From: CAKRJP01 sp963597615 | GTDB taxonomy: Bacteria > Bacillota > Clostridia > Lachnospirales > Lachnospiraceae | DNA length: 64,000 nucleotides | Assembly (NCBI GenBank): GCA_963597615.1 | Contig: CAVBQS010000024.1 | Coordinates: 75,001-139,000, forward strand | Reading direction: 5' to 3' | Part shown: positions 33,688 to 41,552 of the stretch, in pieces | Numbering within the stretch: position 1 is the first letter of the stretch | Layout: every line of letters begins with the position of its first letter | Made by a program: the position numbers and the translations under genes | Notes under the pieces: generated by a model | Seen by the model: the letters and a program-made list of their open reading frames with translations, nothing else | Database searches by the model: none | Told to the model about the DNA's origin: nothing

Positions 33688-35091
33688 ATGATCAAAGAGA
33701 ATCAAAGATTGTTGAACAGGGTCCAGGTGGTCTTAGATGGCTTGGTTATGTTGCTTTGCTATGCTGTGGCCTGGTTTATTCGTTTTAAGACGGGTATTTT
33801 TCCTCAGGATTTGTGGGTTCTGTCTCTTGGGGGATATATGAAGCTTCTGGTTTATATTGTGCCGGGATTTTTGCTTCTATATTATATGTACAAACTTTAT
33901 GAGCCTAAACGGGTGCTTGGAAGGCGACTGGAGGCTTGGCGTATTTTGCAAGCCAATGGAATCGGTGTTATGGTTCTTATTGTGGTTTTGTATGTGACCA
34001 AGCAGATTGACGTTTCCCGTAGAATGCTGGCGGTTTTTGCTGTGTTAAATGTTTGCGTTACCATTATTGAGCGTAATCTGATCCGCATCTTTCTCCGTAA
34101 CATCCGGAAGAAGGGCTATAATTTAAAGCAGATTCTTTTGGTGGGATATAGTAATGCTACGGAAGGTTATATTGACCGTATTATGCAAAATCCGGAATGG
34201 GGTTATGAAATTCGGGGAATCTTGGATGACCATAAGGAGATCGGTTACCAGTATAGGGGCATTAAGGTTATTGGCTGGCTGGCAGATCTTGACATTATTT
34301 TGCCTGGGAGTCATCTAGATGAGATTGTTATTACTTTAGGCTTAAATGAATATACCAAGCTTGGCATGTTGGTTAATAAATGTGAGAAGTCTGGAGTTCA
34401 CACTAAATTTATTCCGGATTACAACAATATTATTCCTACCAAGCCTTACACAGAAGATATTCTTGGCATGCCTGTTATTAATATCCGGCATGTACCTTTG
34501 ACCAATTGGCTGAATCGTTTTGTGAAACGAACCGTTGATATTTTTGGAGCCCTGGTGGCCATTATCCTATTTTCTCCTACCATGATTGTGGTGTCCATTA
34601 TTATTAAGATGACAGATTCCGGGCCTTTGATTTATAAGCAGGAGCGGGTAGGGCTGAAGAATGATCCATTTTATATGTACAAATTCCGGTCTATGGTGGT
34701 GCAAAAGGAGTCGGATGAGAAGAGCAAGTGGACGGTAAAGGATGACCCAAGAGTTACACCCATCGGAAGGTTCATGCGAAGGACTTCCATTGATGAGCTG
34801 CCACAACTTTTTAATATCCTAAAGGGAGACATGAGTCTTGTGGGACCAAGACCAGAGCGGCCTCAGTTTGTGGAAAAATTTAAAGAAGAAATTCCCCGCT
34901 ATATGATAAAGCACCAGGTTCGTCCAGGTCTTACGGGATGGGCCCAGGTAAATGGATACCGGGGAGATACTTCCATTCGGAAGCGAATTGAATATGATCT
35001 TTACTATATTGAAAATTGGACCTTGGGATTTGATTTTAAAATAATTTTACTTACCTTTTTTAAAGGGTTTATTAATAAGAATGCATATTAG
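33688..35091 (+). CDS. Undecaprenyl-phosphate glycosyl-1-phosphate transferase (polytopic PGT)
   Basis: 467-aa polyprenyl-phosphate sugar phosphotransferase that starts repeat-unit assembly. N-terminal membrane segments (about residues 10-115) lead to a CoA-binding-like domain (LLVGYSNATEGYIDR), then the catalytic domain from about residue 275: RTVDIFGALVAIILFSPTMI, YKQERVGLKNDPFYMYKFRS, ELPQLFNILKGDMSLVGPRPE and RPGLTGWAQVNGYRGDT. The layout is that of WcaJ/CpsE-type enzymes. It is separated from the main EPS block by an unknown gene, cstA and their terminators, so it may be an independent unit. The start is the ATG at 33688, with a weak Shine-Dalgarno. Confidence 0.88.
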   Translation: MIKENQRLLNRVQVVLDGLVMLLCYAVAWFIRFKTGIFPQDLWVLSLGGYMKLLVYIVPGFLLLYYMYKLYEPKRVLGRRLEAWRILQANGIGVMVLIVVLYVTKQIDVSRRMLAVFAVLNVCVTIIERNLIRIFLRNIRKKGYNLKQILLVGYSNATEGYIDRIMQNPEWGYEIRGILDDHKEIGYQYRGIKVIGWLADLDIILPGSHLDEIVITLGLNEYTKLGMLVNKCEKSGVHTKFIPDYNNIIPTKPYTEDILGMPVINIRHVPLTNWLNRFVKRTVDIFGALVAIILFSPTMIVVSIIIKMTDSGPLIYKQERVGLKNDPFYMYKFRSMVVQKESDEKSKWTVKDDPRVTPIGRFMRRTSIDELPQLFNILKGDMSLVGPRPERPQFVEKFKEEIPRYMIKHQVRPGLTGWAQVNGYRGDTSIRKRIEYDLYYIENWTLGFDFKIILLTFFKGFINKNAY

Positions 35092-35143
35092 AAAAAAATA
35101 ACTGGAGCGATTTTAATCTAAAAACCCAGTAGGTAGCTTGATG

Positions 35144-35191
35144 AAATGTAAGGTTTTCTTCTATATTGATGGAGAACCTTGCATTTTTTTT
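35144..35191 (+). terminator. Terminator after the first phosphoglycosyl transferase
   Basis: AAATGTAAGGTTTTC (35144-35158) pairs with GAGAACCTTGCATTT (35172-35186), with two G-U pairs and a T-run. Confidence 0.85.
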
Positions 35192-35434
35192 AGCCCTGTG
35201 CTAACATGTGAACCGTTGAAATGTTAAGAGAATCTTAATTTTCTCTTTAATAATGCTAAAATCTTTAGCATTATTGTTGTGTTTGTTATGAGTGGGGGAT
35301 AGGTTGATCTGTGTAAGCAGAAAATACGTGTCCGAGGCAACCGCCGGAGTTACGTCCTTGACGGAATCCGGCGGTTTGACTTTGCAAAAAAGATTCCTTA
35401 TTTATATAGAAGATTTATAGAAAGGCATGATTCA
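35192..35434 (+). other. Structured intergenic stretch with tandem hairpins
   Basis: No coding frame was found. AATAATGCTAAA (35249-35260) and TTTAGCATTATT (35264-35275) form a perfect 12-bp hairpin, and a smaller AAGAGAA/TTCTCTT hairpin precedes it. Further right, AACCGCCGGA (35341-35350) pairs perfectly with TCCGGCGGTT (35369-35378), enclosing a small CGTC/GACG stem. The region may be a regulatory leader of the next gene or a small RNA; no family is recognised. Confidence 0.5.
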
Positions 35435-35929
35435 ATGAATAGAGCAGATGCAATGGAAAAGGCAGTCCGTGCCTATGAAGCCTATTATGATGTAAATATA
35501 GAAACACCAGAAAAGCCATTCTTCGCAGAAGCTAGCTTTCATTCCCATGATGACGCCTTCTTCTTGGTCCATGGAGCAGTCATCGGAGAATCCGAATCCA
35601 ATGAATATGTATTTTTTGCCACAGAAAAATACTTGAGTTTGGACCGCCTGAAGGAACTAGATGCCGTAGCTTGGGAGAAAGGAATCGCAAGGGTAAAACC
35701 TCACGGTCACCATCGCAACACGGATATCTCCCTGATCGTTCTTGCAGACCAGGTAACAGAAGAAGCAAGAGCCGCAGTAAAGGGACTCAAACACTACAAA
35801 AGCTACCGTTTCAGTCTACAAGGCTTTAGCCACTATCGCTTACTAGTCGTAGACCTAACAGAAAAAAAGATGTTCTGGAACCGCCAGGGCACCGACCTCA
35901 GGAAAAGTTTTCATAAAATCCTGAAATAA
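35435..35929 (+). CDS. Conserved-looking protein of unknown function
   Basis: 164-aa soluble protein, no signal or membrane segment. It has an acidic N-terminal helix (NRADAMEKAVRAYEAYYDV), then a beta-rich domain with FHSHDDAFFLVHGAVIGES, KPHGHHRNTDISLIVLADQV and YRLLVVDLTEKKMFWNR. The His residues (HSH, HGHH) are notable but their roles are unknown. I do not recognise the family. It begins after AGAAAGG with a rather long spacing. The codon use is richer in CCG/CTA-type choices than its neighbours at the 3' end, so a different history is possible. Confidence 0.7.
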   Translation: MNRADAMEKAVRAYEAYYDVNIETPEKPFFAEASFHSHDDAFFLVHGAVIGESESNEYVFFATEKYLSLDRLKELDAVAWEKGIARVKPHGHHRNTDISLIVLADQVTEEARAAVKGLKHYKSYRFSLQGFSHYRLLVVDLTEKKMFWNRQGTDLRKSFHKILK

Positions 35930-36160
35930 AAAGGCATATAAAGACAGAGAAATAATTTTTTTTCTCTATCTTTATATATAGAGAGGAACAGACTTTTGCG
36001 AAGCCCTCGGTACATTTGACTGGATTGCAGACAATAATCAAAACAAAAGAAGACCCTTGGAACACGCCTTCGTTGTTTTCGGTTATTGTCTTCAATCCTC
36101 GCGAAGTATATAGGGGTTCGCAATGGTCGTCCCCAAATAGTTAAAAAGGAGAGAGGAAAA
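35930..36160 (+). other. Structured leader upstream of cstA
   Basis: GACAATAATCAAAACAAAAG (36031-36050 region) pairs with the arm CTTCGTTGTTTTCGGTTATT ending at about 36090, a stem of around 23 bp with few mismatches. TTGCGAAGCCC (near 35996) pairs with GGGGTTCGCAA (near 36113) outside it. An A/T-rich hairpin (CTCTATC/TATAGAG) precedes. No coding frame is seen until cstA. It may be an mRNA leader or an inverted-repeat element. Confidence 0.45.
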
Positions 36161-37864
36161 ATGACAGCTATTTTAATCATTGTAGTAGCCGTTGTGCTGC
36201 TGGTTATTGGTTATGTTGGCTATGGTTCATGGCTTGCTAAACAGTGGGGCGTGGATCCTAGCAAAAAAACACCAGCAATTGAAATGGAAGACGGCGTAGA
36301 CTATGTTGCAGCAAAACCTGCTGTTTTGATGGGACATCACTTCTCATCTATCGCAGGTGCAGGCCCAATTAACGGACCAATCCAGGCAGCAGTTTTTGGA
36401 TGGGTACCAGTATTTTTGTGGTGTATCATCGGAGGTATTTTCTTTGGAGGACTTCAGGACTTTGGTTCACTGTTTGCATCTATCCGTCATGAAGGAAAAT
36501 CCGTTGGTGAAATTATCCACGATTCTATGGGTAAGAAGGCACAGAAGTTATTTACAATCTTTGCCCTTTTAGTTTTGATCCTGGTAATTGCTTCCTTCGT
36601 AAACGTTGTAGCAGGAACCTTTATGAGTGATTCTGGTATTGGTATTTCTACTAATCCAACAGGAAATCAGACCACAGCTATGATCTCAGTGCTGTTTATC
36701 GTATTGGCAATTATTTACGGTTATGTTACCAATCGCTTAGGGGTGAAAACCTTGCCGGCTACCATCGCAGGTATCATCGGTATCGTAATTATCGTTGCCA
36801 TTGGACTGAACTTTGGTTTGGTATTAAACCGTGTAGCATGGATTGTTTTGATTGGTATCTATATTGCAGTGGCTTCTTTGGTTCCGGTATGGATCCTTTT
36901 ACAGCCTCGTGATTACCTTTCAAGTTTCTTGCTTTACGCTATGATGGCTCTTGCATTTGTAGGTATTTTCTTTGCAGGATTTACCGGAAGATCAGCCTTC
37001 CAGATTCCAGCCTTTACCGGATGGACATCTTCTATTGGAAACTTGTTCCCAGCCCTCTTTATTACAGTTGCCTGTGGTGCTTGCTCTGGTTTCCACAGCT
37101 TGATTGCAACAGGAACTTCTTCTAAGCAGCTTGATAACGAGGCAAATGCAAAGCCAATCGCTTATGGTTCAATGTTAATTGAGTCAGCTCTTGGTATTGT
37201 AGCTTTGATCGCTGTAGGTATGGTATTTGATAAATACACCGGCGGTGAGTTCGGTGGACCTCCGGCAGCATTTGCAGCTGGTATCGGACTTATGTTTGCA
37301 GACGCAAATTCCGCTACATACAACACTATTTACGCATTGCTTACTTTGGCAGTTTCTGTATTCGCCCTTACTTCTCTTGATACAGGTACACGTCTTGCAC
37401 GTTTCTTGTTCTCGGAGATGTTCCTTCATGAGGGAGAAAAGAGCTGGAAAGAAGCAAAGGGAAGCCGTAAGTTCTGGGCACACCCGGCAGTAGGAACTAC
37501 TATCATGGTTGTAATTGGATGTATCCTTGGAGGATTATCATTAAGCCAGATTTGGGGACTTTTCGGAGCAGCAAACCAGCTTCTTGCAGGTATCGCTCTT
37601 ATGGCCGTTGCCGCTTGGCTTGGACAGGCAGGAAAGAACAACAAAATGTTCTATGTGCCAATGGTATTTATGCTTGCAGCAACACTTACAAGCTTGATCT
37701 TAACTGTTAAGAATAAGATCATTATGATCGGTGCCGGAGAAGCTTTGTGGGGAGACTGGTTCCAGTTATTCTTCGCAGCAGCAATGGCAATTTTGGCAAT
37801 CGTCCTAGTTGTAGAAGGTGTTCAGACTTTCAAAAAGCAGATGGATGCTAAGAAGGCAGCATAA
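36161..37864 (+). CDS. cstA: Carbon starvation protein A / pyruvate or peptide transporter family
   Basis: 567-aa polytopic membrane protein of the CstA family. N-terminal VVLLVIGYVGYGSWLAKQWG and KPAVLMGHHFSSIAGAGPIN are characteristic, as are QDFGSLFASIRHEGKS and GACSGFHSLIATGTSSKQL. Family members import pyruvate or peptides during nutrient stress. The start at 36161 is chosen because AAAAAGGAGAGAGG precedes it; a longer frame from 36086 lacks a signal and crosses the hairpin region. It is bounded by a strong terminator at 37890-37925. Confidence 0.9.
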   Translation: MTAILIIVVAVVLLVIGYVGYGSWLAKQWGVDPSKKTPAIEMEDGVDYVAAKPAVLMGHHFSSIAGAGPINGPIQAAVFGWVPVFLWCIIGGIFFGGLQDFGSLFASIRHEGKSVGEIIHDSMGKKAQKLFTIFALLVLILVIASFVNVVAGTFMSDSGIGISTNPTGNQTTAMISVLFIVLAIIYGYVTNRLGVKTLPATIAGIIGIVIIVAIGLNFGLVLNRVAWIVLIGIYIAVASLVPVWILLQPRDYLSSFLLYAMMALAFVGIFFAGFTGRSAFQIPAFTGWTSSIGNLFPALFITVACGACSGFHSLIATGTSSKQLDNEANAKPIAYGSMLIESALGIVALIAVGMVFDKYTGGEFGGPPAAFAAGIGLMFADANSATYNTIYALLTLAVSVFALTSLDTGTRLARFLFSEMFLHEGEKSWKEAKGSRKFWAHPAVGTTIMVVIGCILGGLSLSQIWGLFGAANQLLAGIALMAVAAWLGQAGKNNKMFYVPMVFMLAATLTSLILTVKNKIIMIGAGEALWGDWFQLFFAAAMAILAIVLVVEGVQTFKKQMDAKKAA

Positions 37865-37889
37865 GAATTATTAATAGAAGTATCATAAA

Positions 37890-37925
37890 AATCGTCGCAC
37901 TCTTTGGAGTGCGGCGGTTTTTTTT
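37890..37925 (+). terminator. Terminator of cstA
   Basis: AATCGTCGCACTC pairs with GAGTGCGGCGGTT around TTTG, followed by a T-run to 37925. Confidence 0.93.
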
Positions 37926-37965
37926 CTAAACAAGCCTCTTTTTTGTGGGAATGCCTGTTTTTTTG

Positions 37966-37974
37966 TGATAGAAT
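37966..37974 (+). promoter_or_regulatory. Candidate extended -10 promoter before the membrane protein gene
   Basis: TGATAGAAT carries an extended -10 (TGn TAGAAT). No well-spaced -35 is seen, so this is tentative. Confidence 0.3.
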
Positions 37975-38017
37975 GACCTAGAAAATTTTATAATATTTTA
38001 GATAAGAGGAAAAAATA

Positions 38018-39682
38018 GTGAACGAAAAGAATTTGACTTGGGTTGATATTTTGGTTACGGTAATACTTGGCTTGGTATTTGCGGCCGCTCCTTCTTATAT
38101 AGAAAATGGAATATGCAAGGTCACATTGGGCTATGTGCTCAGTGCTTTTGCAACCTTTCTTTTCTTTTTGGCCTTGGCCTATTTTGTAAGAAGATTTTTA
38201 AATCAGTATCAATGGAATCATAGAGGATTTCTTATAAAGGGAAATGATATTTTTGAACAAATCATGACAAAGAAGCATGCTATTTTAATAATCGCTTTGA
38301 TTATCTGTGCTGCATGGTGCATCCCTATTTTATTTTTGTATCCTGGAACTTTTATAAATGATACCTGGGGACAGCTGGTGGAAGCTATAAGTTATTGGAA
38401 TGGGGAATATATTCTTACGGACCATCAACCCATCTTTGATACTTTCCTTATGGCGGGCCTGATCGTTCCTGTATCCAACATTACAGGGAGGTGGAATGAA
38501 ATTGTATTTCTTTATGTGCTGGTGCAGGCATTTCTTACCAGCCTAGCTTTTGCATGGACCCTTTCTTATGGATACAAAAAGTTGAATCTTGGGTCAAGGG
38601 TGGCAGGACTCATGCTATTGGTATATTCTTTCCTGCCGATTTTTCCGGCGGCAGTGCAGACCGTCTCCAAAGATGCTTTGCATAGTTGGATCTTTGTCCT
38701 ATTTGCTCTTATGTATGTAGAACTAATTCGAAGCAAGGGGGAAGCAATCAAAGGGAAAAAGTTTTTGGTGGCTTTTGTAGTAATCTGTCTCCTTTGCTGT
38801 CTGACAAAGAAGGTAGGATTTTATATTGTAGCCTTGTCCTTGCTCCTTTGCCTTTTATTTCAAAAAAATAATAAAAAATACATATTGATTCCTCTTTTTG
38901 CCTCTATTTTATTAATGAAAGGAATTATGCCAGTGGCCATGGATGCCCTGCAAATAGAACCAGGCGGTAAACAGGAAATGTTTGCCCTGCCTTTTCAAAT
39001 GACAGCCCGTTATGTAAAAGAACACGGGGATGATGTGACAAAGGAAGAATATGAGATTCTTGACAAGGTCCTTACCATGGATACCTTGGCAGACCGGTAC
39101 GAACCTACCAATGCAGACCCGGTAAAGGACTATTATCAGAAGGCAGAGGACCAATATTATGTAAAATACATAGGTGTCTGGTTTAAACAAGGCCTTCGAC
39201 ATCCAATGTCCTACATAAAGGCAGGCCTGGCCATGCTTTCGGGATGGTTTTCTTGGTCAGAATATGATCCTCTCATGAACAGCGATTGGAGGAGTCAACA
39301 AAACACCGGTCTAATACCGGAATGGGTTTTGGTGCGAGGCTTTACCCAAAAAACAGCCGATGCTTATCAGGAACTGTATCATTATCTGTATAACATACCT
39401 TTTGTAAGAATTTTTCTCTCCTTCGGTTTCTACGCTTCCTTGCTGCCTGCCTTTGCAGTCTGCACTGTCTTTCGGAAATGGAAGAAACAGGATGTGAAAT
39501 ACTGGATGGCCATATGTCCGACTATGTTGGCCTTGTTTTTTGGATGCTGGTTGGCTCCAGTATCCTACCAGATAGAAGGGAAAAGATATCTGTATCCGGT
39601 GGTATATGTAATGCCCTTAATGCTTATGTGGTGTTTATATATTTACAAATCAAACAGAATACGGCCAGAAGGAGAAGTGTAA
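38018..39682 (+). CDS. Large polytopic membrane protein, likely polysaccharide-related (DUF6020-like)
   Basis: 554-aa protein with about a dozen membrane segments. A long outside loop (about residues 90-150) holds FLYPGTFINDTWGQLVEAIS and HQPIFDTFLMAGLI; another (about 300-430) follows a DALQIEPGGKQEMFALPFQM segment. This architecture matches membrane proteins of unknown function that accompany polysaccharide genes and resemble GT-C glycosyltransferases, though no clear DxD is visible. It uses GTG after AAGAGGAAAAAATA. It may be a lipid-linked sugar transferase (inference). Confidence 0.6.
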   Translation: MNEKNLTWVDILVTVILGLVFAAAPSYIENGICKVTLGYVLSAFATFLFFLALAYFVRRFLNQYQWNHRGFLIKGNDIFEQIMTKKHAILIIALIICAAWCIPILFLYPGTFINDTWGQLVEAISYWNGEYILTDHQPIFDTFLMAGLIVPVSNITGRWNEIVFLYVLVQAFLTSLAFAWTLSYGYKKLNLGSRVAGLMLLVYSFLPIFPAAVQTVSKDALHSWIFVLFALMYVELIRSKGEAIKGKKFLVAFVVICLLCCLTKKVGFYIVALSLLLCLLFQKNNKKYILIPLFASILLMKGIMPVAMDALQIEPGGKQEMFALPFQMTARYVKEHGDDVTKEEYEILDKVLTMDTLADRYEPTNADPVKDYYQKAEDQYYVKYIGVWFKQGLRHPMSYIKAGLAMLSGWFSWSEYDPLMNSDWRSQQNTGLIPEWVLVRGFTQKTADAYQELYHYLYNIPFVRIFLSFGFYASLLPAFAVCTVFRKWKKQDVKYWMAICPTMLALFFGCWLAPVSYQIEGKRYLYPVVYVMPLMLMWCLYIYKSNRIRPEGEV

Positions 39683-39696
39683 AAGTCTCGAAAACC

Positions 39697-39725
39697 TTGT
39701 ATATTAATAGAATCTATGCTAATAT
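39697..39725 (+). promoter_or_regulatory. Candidate promoter of the LCP gene, with flanking direct repeats
   Basis: TTGTAT (39697-39702) and TAATAT (39720-39725) are 17 bp apart. The 12-bp string TAATAGAATCTA occurs in the spacer (39705-39716) and again at 39773-39784 in the leader. Confidence 0.4.
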
Positions 39726-39814
39726 TTATGCAGTATGTATTTAAAAAGAATGCCGAGAAATGTCGGAAATTCTAATAGAATCTAATTGAAAAGAATGAGA
39801 AGGGGAAGCATGAT

Positions 39815-41467
39815 ATGAGTAGAAGTGACAGAGAATACTCGGAAGGACGATCTTCAAGGTCAAGGTCTTCTAAGAGTCGGTCGGGAAGAAGTTCATCCTC
39901 TAGAGGGTATTCAGACAGGGATTATGATTCCGACAGATCTTCCTCCGGAAAAAGACGTTCCTCTGGAAAGAAGTCTTCCGGAAAATCATCAAAGAAAAAA
40001 GGAAGAAATAATAAGATTTCAAGAAATATAGGTTTAGTCTTAGTTGCCATTCAGGCAGTGGCCAGTGTGGTTTTCATGGGCACCCTATTTATGCTGAACA
40101 TGTTGCCGGGAAGATACTTAGCAGCCATCGGAGCTATGCTCTTGCTACTTTGCAGTGCCATTTTGGTGTCCCAGTATTATTCCAGAAAAAAGGGAATCAC
40201 CGGAAAAGTAATCAGCGTATTAATTTCTATTTGCCTGATTGCAGGAAGCTATTATATCACCAAGGGTAACAGCACCTTAAATAATATTACCGGTAGCGAG
40301 TATAAGTTAGACCGAGTGGTAGTTGCTGTAAAATCTGACGATGCGGCAGAAAGCATTAACGATGCTGCAGGCTATAATTTCGGTGTCCAGTATGCTATGA
40401 ACGGGGATCAGATTAAGGATGCGGTATCCCAAATTAACTCAGAGCTAGGAAGTGACATTGCCACTGTTGAGTATAAGAGTTTGGCAGAACAGGCCAAGGC
40501 TCTTCAGGATGGCAAGGTAGGAGCCATCGTTTACAACGAAGGTTATACCAGTATTTTAAATGAAGCTGTAGATGGATATTCAGACAGTGTAAAGATTATT
40601 TATACCTATGAGATTAAGACCGCTGTGGAGAATACCGCAGAGGATGTTGAAGTAGACAAGAGCTTCTGTGTATACATCAGTGGTATTGATGTATATGGAG
40701 CCATTGAGACTAACAGTCGAAGCGATGTGAATATTATCGCTGAGGTAAATCCGGAAACCCATCAGATTCTTCTGGTAACCACCCCTCGTGATTACTATGT
40801 TGAGATTCCGAATATTTCCGGAGGACAGAAAGATAAGTTGACCCACGCAGGTATTTATGGTGTGGATGCTTCCATGGCAACCTTAGAGCAGTTGTATGAT
40901 ACAAATATTGATTTCTATGCAAGAGTAAACTTTACTTCCTTGGTGGATATTGTAAATGCCCTTGGTGGCGTAGATGTAGATTCTGAAATCGCATTTACCA
41001 CCAGTGAAGATTCTGGCTTGGTTATGGACGTAGTTCAGGGAATCAACCACTTTAATGGACAGCAGGCCCTGGCCTTTTCCCGTGAGCGTTACAACTTAGA
41101 TGGCGGAGACAACCAGAGAGGAAAGAATCAGCAGGCAGTTATCGTAGCCATGATTAAGAAGATGGTTTCTCCGGCAATTCTTATGGGAGCCAATGACATT
41201 TTAAATAGTGTCAGCGGCAATGTGGATACCAATATGTCCACAGAACAGATTCAAGAGTTAATTAAGACTCAGTTAGATGAGGCACCAAAGTGGAGCATTA
41301 AATCCATGTCTGCAACAGGTACTGGAGATGAACAGGTTTGCTATTCTTACCAGGGATCGGCTCTCTATGTAATGCAGCCGGATCAGTCATCTGTGGATGC
41401 AATTAAAGCAGCCATTACCTCACTGAAAAATGGTGAAACTCTGGACGATGTTGTAGTGACAGAGTAG
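39815..41467 (+). CDS. LytR-CpsA-Psr (LCP) family ligase with a Ser/Arg-rich N-terminus
   Basis: 550-aa membrane enzyme that transfers lipid-linked polymers to peptidoglycan. Residues 1-70 are a cytoplasmic stretch made mostly of Ser, Arg and Lys (for example SSRSRSSKSRSGRSSSS). Three membrane segments span about 72-150. An accessory outside domain is followed by the LCP domain at about residues 295-450, with VTTPRDYYVEIP, KLTHAGIYG and the catalytic-type QALAFSRERYNLDGGDNQRG. It belongs at the head of the EPS block and should attach its product to the wall. GAAGGGGAAGC precedes the ATG. Confidence 0.92.
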   Translation: MSRSDREYSEGRSSRSRSSKSRSGRSSSSRGYSDRDYDSDRSSSGKRRSSGKKSSGKSSKKKGRNNKISRNIGLVLVAIQAVASVVFMGTLFMLNMLPGRYLAAIGAMLLLLCSAILVSQYYSRKKGITGKVISVLISICLIAGSYYITKGNSTLNNITGSEYKLDRVVVAVKSDDAAESINDAAGYNFGVQYAMNGDQIKDAVSQINSELGSDIATVEYKSLAEQAKALQDGKVGAIVYNEGYTSILNEAVDGYSDSVKIIYTYEIKTAVENTAEDVEVDKSFCVYISGIDVYGAIETNSRSDVNIIAEVNPETHQILLVTTPRDYYVEIPNISGGQKDKLTHAGIYGVDASMATLEQLYDTNIDFYARVNFTSLVDIVNALGGVDVDSEIAFTTSEDSGLVMDVVQGINHFNGQQALAFSRERYNLDGGDNQRGKNQQAVIVAMIKKMVSPAILMGANDILNSVSGNVDTNMSTEQIQELIKTQLDEAPKWSIKSMSATGTGDEQVCYSYQGSALYVMQPDQSSVDAIKAAITSLKNGETLDDVVVTE

Positions 41468-41505
41468 CCTAGTGGAAAGATAAAGAGAAAAGAGGAGAAA
41501 AATGA

Positions 41506-41544
41506 GGGGGGGGTAGAGCGTCTACCCCCTTTTCCTCGTTTTTT
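41506..41544 (+). terminator. G-rich terminator between the LCP and dehydratase genes
   Basis: A run of eight G followed by TAGA (41506-41517) pairs as GGGGGTAGA with TCTACCCCC (41521-41529). TTTTCC and TTTTTT follow. It lies 9 bp before the next start codon, so it probably gives partial termination or attenuation. Confidence 0.7.
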
Positions 41545-41552
41545 AAGGTTTT

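Noticed and set aside
33561..33788. Small open frame overlapping the start of the first phosphoglycosyl transferase
   Set aside because: Different frame from the conserved gene, low-quality composition, no ribosome-binding site that would choose it.
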